Positions 58,149-64,000 of a stretch of 64,000 nt of DNA are shown one piece after another. How positions within the stretch are numbered: the stretch's first letter is position 1; the number at the start of each line of letters is the position of its first letter. The notes under the pieces were generated by a model. The model was not told where the DNA came from. It searched no databases and worked only from the letters and a program-made list of their open reading frames with translations. The DNA is from Watersipora subatra (lineage: Eukaryota; Bryozoa; Gymnolaemata; Cheilostomatida; Watersiporidae). Location of the stretch: assembly GCF_963576615.1 (NCBI RefSeq), contig NC_088717.1, positions 15,238,108 to 15,302,107 on the forward strand, in the 5' to 3' direction. A program made the position numbers and the translations under genes.

Positions 58149-58312
58149 TGTAGATTTCATCAGAAAGTATCAATATTTTCTATCATTTGCGATTGTTTTT
58201 AATGTTTGAGGTGATGTGATAGACAGGATGTTGCAAGATTGATAAAACTTGATAATGGTTAAGCGCTCAGAAATAAAATACTGGCGAAATGACATCACTA
58301 GTTGTTATCGAT
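58149..58312. mobile_element. Solo foldback arm F5 with one minisatellite-like unit
   Basis: TGTAGATTTCATCAGAAAGT, CATTTGCGATTGTTTTTAAT, GGATGTTGCAAGATTGATAA and GCGCTCAG match the left arm of F4. It ends GAAATGACATCACTAGTTGT TATC (58286-58309), the reverse complement of the array unit region, present once. Confidence 0.75.
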
Positions 58313-59375
58313 GCGATAGCTGATATCGGCTATTGCATTCAATTTGCAGAAAAAAGTATGTGCCAATCACATGGTTGGCAGCACTGAGGCTTAAAATTGG
58401 CCTATATAGCCATATTTGAAACCCAGCAATTAGTAAGTCATAAAAACTATCAAATACTGTAAATATGGTTTTTCAATGCATGAGCTGAACAAATAAGCCT
58501 ATGATCAAATCAAAAAGTTGATTAGAGTTCAATTGAAGATGATTGATAACTTTCAGAAACCTAGTGAACTGTAAACCTACTTTCTGATAACTATATTATA
58601 TTCAATATATACTAAATTGAAAGACAACTGTATTGCTAGAAGCAAACACTGTTCATCACTTCCTATGAAAAGCTCTTTAGATAGAAAAAGTACTCCGTTT
58701 CACCTTTGACAAAAACATATAGTAAATCACATTATGTTTAGAGAGGCTCATTTACAAATTGAACAGTTTAAATTTGTTCTTCTTCAGATTTTCGCATGCA
58801 ATTGTTTGCCATATAGTAACATGGCAAACAAAATAATTGAAAACTCATATAAGTGGCTCTATTACAATGCATAGAGCAACTACTTGAAAAAGTATATCAG
58901 CTTATAAACAAGATGGTTAATAGACAACTCCAAAGTCTGCTGCCGCGCACCCTACAAATTGATAACGAGAGGAAATAAGAGCTCACGGGCTGGCACTGTC
59001 AGCGGGCAAATATCTCATCTGATCAAAAAACTGGCAGCGTTCCTCCAGGAGGTAACTAAAACATCAGCAGATTTATTAAAGTTTGACAACTAAACAGACT
59101 CATTTACAGAATCAGAACAAGCGTGTGTTTTATTTCATCAATTAGTAGGAATATAACATTACGTAGAAAATAAATATAGGTAAATGTTGATTAAATGAAA
59201 TAAATAAATAACAGCTTAAGTCCTACATATTAAGGCATGATGAGGCTCACATGCGCAGTAGCACTGCAGCTAATCGAGGTGCTGACAACGCAGAAGTTGG
59301 CATATTTTGGCTTATAAGTTGAAATATTTGAAATATTTCATCGAAATTTAAATATTAGGCCGGCCTTGATTAATC
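58313..59375. other. Intergenic, no feature recognised
   Basis: No supported gene or repeat. Confidence 0.45.
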
Positions 59376-59379
59376 TAGA

Positions 59380-60115
59380 CTTAACAAGTAGCTCTTAACA
59401 TTCCTTTTAAAGCTACTAAATGTTGGAATTTGTCGTAAGTCTATTGGAAGACTGTTCCATTGTGATGGAACTCTGTATTCAATTGTTTTTTTTAACTGGA
59501 AACAGTATAAAATAATGGTAATGGTAAATTGGTTTTCAAAAATCTAGAGTTACAGGGACAACTTTTTTAACTTTATAATAATTTGAATAAAATTTTGAAT
59601 TCGTTATCAAGAGAATTTTATACTGATAAAGTTTATCAACAAGCAACACAAAAAGCTGACCAAACAGGGATTAAGATTAATTCAGTTGTGGTTTATCAAA
59701 GATTATGCACATCAGAGGCTTTGTGATATCAATACTTTCTTAAATAGCAAAATGGAGCATTTCCCCAACACTCCTGACGGTAACTAATTTTAGAGTTAAT
59801 AGGTGTGTTGTATATTAGTTTCATAACACTTTTGGGACATAATTTAGAACATTTACTTATCAGACTCGACATAGATCTTATCTGCTTATTTCGCTTACCA
59901 ATGTTTACATCTCATACCAGGTATCTGTCCAAATGAATTTCTAAGAATTTGATCGAAAATGTCTCCTAAAGTTTCAACTTAAATAATTTTATTGGTTTTT
60001 CTAGTTTAATTTTGATTTGATATTTATCATTACAATGTACTTTTTTTGTCCATGTTTACAGTTAATTCAACTGTTTTACACGATTGTTCAGTTATTTTTA
60101 GTTCATGATTAACTA
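59380..60115 (-). pseudogene. Decayed non-LTR retrotransposon, reverse transcriptase C-terminus
   Basis: Reading the minus strand across frameshifts and stops gives IRSMSSLISKCSKLCPKSVM KLIYNT near 59830, SKISYRQECWGNA near 59780, PVWSAFCVACC near 59650, and IEYRVPSQWNSLPIDLRQIP TFSSFKRNVKS at 59480-59390. The order KLIYN..I.SKISY...WGNAP then VPS.WNSLP..LR....F..FK is the usual C-terminal end of CR1/L2/jockey-type reverse transcriptases. Many stops, so inactive. No 5' part in the window. Confidence 0.8.
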
Positions 60116-60353
60116 TATTTATGCCATTATTTAAATTGCTTGACTCAAAAATTTTTATTGACAGCATAAAGAATAGGTTTCAAATTATTAAAATCTATTC
60201 TGTATGCTGACTAAAATAAATTAGAAGAACCAATAAATTATTTGATTTGAGTGGAGACAAGGTAAGGAAAGGTGGAAGCGATGAATAAGGTAGAGATAGT
60301 CGGAGAAACAGGTTTGATACAACTATTCGTTAACTTCATGAGTGAAGGACTAG

Positions 60354-60732
60354 AAATACAGTAGAAATCCCTATAACATAAACCTACTTTTATATAAATT
60401 GCACATAAAATACAGTAGAAATCCCTATAACATAAACCTACTTTTATATAAACTGCACATAAAATACAGTAAACATCCCTATAACATAAACCTACTTTTA
60501 TATAAATTGCACATAAAATACAGTAAACATCCCTATAACATAAACCTACTTTTATATAATTTGCACATAAAATACAGTAAACATCCCTATAACATAAACC
60601 TACTTTTATATAAATTGCACATAAAATACAGTAAACATCCCAATAACATAAACCTACTTTTATAAAAATTGCACATAAAATACAGTAAACATCCCTATAA
60701 CATAAACCTACTTTTATGTAAATTACGCATAA
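60354..60732. repeat. 54 bp minisatellite, 7 copies
   Basis: Unit AAATACAGTAAACATCCCTA TAACATAAACC TACTTTTATATAAATTGCAC (part shown). Being a multiple of three, it is open on both strands (IKVGLCYRDVYCILCAIY on minus), an artefact. Confidence 0.95.
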
Positions 60733-61551
60733 TGTAAAGAATTTATGTGAAGTTTTTGCTTCGTATTCTGTAAGAAATTCCATATAACATAAAGTGTCAA
60801 GTTGATGCAAGTTTTTAAATTTCATTTAAATAACGAACGTACTTTCGGTTAGCCTCAAAAGTATCATTTTCTTTCTTGTCGCATTTAGGAGAGAAAACGA
60901 TGTATGTATCTATTGAAAATATTTTTTACTTTATTTTACGCATATGCAATATTTTCTTGTTTTTCTTTGCAGCATAGACCTTATTGTAATGAAACAAAGT
61001 GAAAAAGAATCAATTTAAATTGACATTGAAGATGTGTCCTCCATCAACTTAACATAAAATGGCCGTAATCCGTAATCATGAACCCTGAACCAAGTATAAG
61101 CAATAAAAAAAAAGAGAAAAGTTGTTGAGAAAAACCAATAATACCAGATTTACTGTACAATTATTACATTAAGAAATTTAATTATTCTCTTTTGAAAGGC
61201 CAAAGGAGTGAGTTTGAGAGGATCTTGGAATGAATTAGGCTGCATTAGAATTACATGCATTTTACTGTTTGTATAACATAAAATCCCTACAACATGAATG
61301 TTCTCTAAACTGATTATTTACATTGTAGGTGCGTCTGCTGTAAAATTCAGTTTGCCGACAATAATACTTGTAAATGATAATTCTATGGCAATATCGATCG
61401 ATAGCGGCACTGAAAAAGAACGGTGCAACCATGATTATTTCTCACGAATAAATAACTTGAACACATCCTCATGCAATATTAGAAATGTCTAAATATTGTT
61501 ATTTTTGAAAAATCGATTCTTTTTCCCACGAGTTGACGCTATTTCATAAGG

Positions 61552-61740
61552 GTGATAGCACCGGCGTATCAAAACAAAACAGGAGGATACGCAACACTGA
61601 ATAAAAAAGATAAACAATATTCTAAAATAGAAACCTGTCTTATGTGCCAGTTTTTAGCACATATCAACAGGTGTGTACTGGCACGTGATGGGTTCACAGG
61701 ATTCATTCCTCAAGAGCAGTACCCACCTATTGCTCAATGA
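61552..61740 (+). CDS. Short ORF, possible exon, unknown product
   Basis: About 62 codons, plus strand: PAYQNKTGGYATLNKKDKQY, SKIETCLMCQFLAHINRCVL, ending GFTGFIPQEQYPPIAQ. The residue mix with CxxC is coding-like and a TTTCATAAG or GGGTGATAG could be an acceptor, but I recognise no family. The upstream ORF 61298-61492 follows a plausible acceptor (TTTACATTGTAG). Could be chance or a terminal exon. Confidence 0.2.
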   Translation: MIAPAYQNKTGGYATLNKKDKQYSKIETCLMCQFLAHINRCVLARDGFTGFIPQEQYPPIAQ

Positions 61741-62390
61741 ACAAATGACTAAAATCGGCATGCCTTATGAAACCAGTTGTGCTGGATTAAACTAGTTGCA
61801 ACCGGATTAAACGAGTATTTAGTTATATCAGCTAGTTATAGGTGTTGAGGACATAAAGGAGAGTGGGATGGTGAGTGTTAACATGAATTCCTTAGACGTC
61901 AACTGTCTGCTGACCACCTGCACCATGGCAATGAGGATCATAGCCTAAGAACTGCAGTTTTAAACAATAAATTGGAGAAGCCTCGAGTTCAATTAACTTT
62001 AGGCATCATTGTCAGGTCATCCAACTGGTGGCATGATTGAGCAGTCTTTCATTAGAGAAAGAACTTAAATTCTACCAGCTGACATGGCATTGTACTTCCT
62101 AACCATGATACGAGAGAAAAACGAGAATTTAACATACAAACTAAAAAACAAGTGAACAAATATACACATAGGTCATATGGAAAGTTTGACAAAAAATGAC
62201 ATAGTGGTTTTATGTAGAGCGAGTTTTCACAACTATGCTTACAAGTGAATTTGTATATACCGATAATCGATATGTATTTAAACAGATTAAGAAGCAGACA
62301 TATGTCATCCTGATTGGTGCGGTTTATTAGGTCAAAGTGAAGGTGTATTATAGCCTGTGAGATCAGGTTAAACTAAAGCTGAGCACTCAC

Positions 62391-62475
62391 CTAAGAACGG
62401 CTGTGAAGATGCTAAGTAGAAATGACCTCCACTCATCTCCAAGTTTCATTTTTGTCAGCACTTGCGGCAGCATCA
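62391..62475 (-). CDS. Candidate internal exon of an unidentified minus-strand gene
   Basis: 85 nt between a good acceptor (TATATGCTTCCAG) and donor (CTTAG/GTGAGTGC). One frame only is open: MLPQVLTKMKLGDEWRSFLL SIFTAVLR, amphipathic and helical in character, as in HEAT/ARM-like proteins. Flanking exons would be expected below 62391 or beyond 64000; none was identified. Codon and splice features are better than chance, but no family is named. Confidence 0.4.
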
Positions 62476-63172
62476 CTGGAAGCATATAATCAGATCAGGT
62501 TTCTGATTAAACATCTAAATCTGACAGATATTACCTTAACGAAAGATTAATTGTAAATAGATATTACAAAACCTTTTATTTATGATATTTACATATTCTA
62601 GATAGGACCAATTACTGATACAAAACGGCAAGACGAGAGCTTTGCTATCTACAGACATCCGCTAATGGTAACAAGCGACTGATCGGCCAAATAAACCTCA
62701 AGACATAATACAAATTTAATCTAACTTAATGCTATTATTACAACAACCTTCCAAAAGAGTTTAACCCTATTTCCAGCCACTGGATTGGCTGTTTTTCGCA
62801 ACTGACATAACGTAAGGACAGATCGACATGAGTCTGTTTACGATTGCAGTAAACTACCATTTCTTTCAGCAACCTAAGATCGTGCTTTCAATGAATGGAT
62901 GAAAATTTGTACGGGATTCTTGACGCGTGTTCCTCACAACCTAACTAATCACGATTCATCGCTGACACCTACTACCACTTACCCAAAAATCAGATAAGTT
63001 CACTTTTTAAAGACCGCTGCTGTTGCCATAGATACCGATGCCATAAATCAAACATGTAATATTTTGAAAATGAGTGAAACCGAAATGTCAAACTATAAGG
63101 TAAACTACACGCTACATACTTTTACCAACTTTGACATACGTCAGAGGTATTTTAGGCATTGGATGATTAAGT

Positions 63173-63220
63173 CGGAGTCAACAAGTATCGGAGTCAACAA
63201 GTATCGGAGTCAACAAGTGT
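63173..63220. repeat. 16 bp tandem repeat, 3 copies
   Basis: Unit CGGAGTCAACAAGTAT. Confidence 0.9.
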
Positions 63221-63344
63221 TTGACGTTATGGAGGATGACCTGTCTTCTCTGTAGTCTACTTACATGCTAACTAAACACAACTTCTCAAGGAAACAGTTT
63301 TGTCGTAAAGTCTCTTGTGAAAATTTGTTATAAATCAAATAAAG

Positions 63345-64000
63345 TCAAACCTACTTACGAGTTCCTCAACATACGAGAAATTTAAAATGTGAGCAAAATT
63401 TCGAACAAGATTTTGTCTTAAGTTGCAAGAAATATTTGAGATACGAGTATACGAGACCCTCCTTGATGTGGCCGAGTATGCGAGAGGCCGCTTTCGAGAG
63501 CAACATTCTCGATCTTTCTCGTCAAACAAGTTTTACAAACGTTTAAAAAAACCGGCTAAAAGTGATAGTGAATGTGAGGCAAAATGTGCCAAGCAGAAAA
63601 ATGTTGATAAAAAAATAATGAAAATAAAAACTAAATTAAAATTAAGATTAATGTAAGATTACAGCTTATTTTAAAACAAGTGTTTAGGAAGCTAAACTTA
63701 TTTGAAGTTCATGCTATGCTACGTAGCATCACAAAAGTGTAGGGAACCAAACCTGTTGCTGTGAAATCTCTCTCATACCGCCGTTAGCCGCTACTATCTG
63801 TCTTGAAGGTAAGAACTCCATGCAGTACTGCACATAATAATGTTAACTTTTATTGCAGATCATAGCCACTAGATAGATATTTGTTACTTTAGGGAGTGCA
63901 AGTAGTGAATTAGAACAATTAAAACACGTTTTCCATAGTAATTCTGTGTTTTGTTGATTTTTTGAGAAAAGTAGGAACGGATTAATTTGTATTTGTTATG
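63345..64000 (+). mobile_element. pogo/Tigger-like repeat copy, cut by the window end
   Basis: Starts with AAACCTACTTACGAGTTCCTCAACATACGAG-type end sequence (first 20 bases AAACCTACTTACGAGTTCCT), then TTGAGATACGAGTATACGAG, GAGAGGCCGCTTTCGAGAG and CGGCTAAAAGTGATAG. The later part has GGTAAGAACTCCATGCAGTA and TTGCAGATCATAGCCACTAG, matching 20.75-21.42 kb. No intact transposase. Confidence 0.65.

Noticed and set aside
56940..58312. Alternative pairing of the right arm of F4 with F5 as one 1.37 kb foldback
   Set aside because: Other family members (F1, F2) have the GCTCAG side facing the centre; pairing F4 right with F5 would reverse this topology. Kept as F4 plus a solo arm.
60238..60825. 195-codon minus ORF with YIKVGLCYRDVYCILCA repeats
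   Set aside because: Translation of a 54 bp minisatellite; the opposite strand is also open.

Overview
This is metazoan nuclear DNA: AT-rich, with GT-AG introns and a heavy load of small DNA transposons, SINE-like repeats and minisatellites. It carries parts of two recognisable protein-coding genes. The KCTD3/SHKBP1 family and rhodopsin-like GPCRs both occur across animals, and nothing here fixes the phylum. A marine or other lophotrochozoan invertebrate is my guess from general look only, with low confidence. Neither gene shows up as a long ORF. I assembled both by reading exons and checking splice sites and codon phase at every junction.

Left part (1-25.5 kb, minus strand): ten exons of a KCTD3/SHKBP1 homologue (BTB domain followed by WD40-like blades). 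The start codon is at 25538 and the last exon seen ends at 247; the C-terminal part lies beyond the left edge. The ten exons total 1375 nt (458 codons and one base), and all phases agree. The introns hold minisatellites, tRNA-derived SINE-like copies, a hAT relic with a BED finger, pogo-like fragments and MITEs. Three of the tandem arrays are built from sequence that spans the splice junctions of the gene's own exons.

Middle part (27.7-36.8 kb, plus strand): a complete four-exon class A GPCR of 363 residues, head-to-head with the KCTD3-like gene across about 2.2 kb. The ligand cannot be named.

Right part (36.8-64 kb): no gene I can identify. It holds a series of transposons, several with clean target-site duplications: a 1.3 kb hAT element packed with a subterminal CTAGTGCAGTGC motif, a 480 bp hAT MITE, a nested set of elements at 51.1-54.3 kb, and a foldback element whose centre is an 88-copy, 27 bp minisatellite. 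A decayed non-LTR reverse transcriptase lies at 59.4-60.1 kb, and a candidate exon of an unknown minus-strand gene at 62.4 kb.

The most unusual signals are the splice-edge minisatellites of the KCTD3-like gene, the foldback element with its 88-unit array (a single founder-like unit survives in a solo arm 1.3 kb away), and the nested transposons. The longest ORFs in the window (up to 798 codons) are artefacts of tandem arrays whose unit length is a multiple of three.
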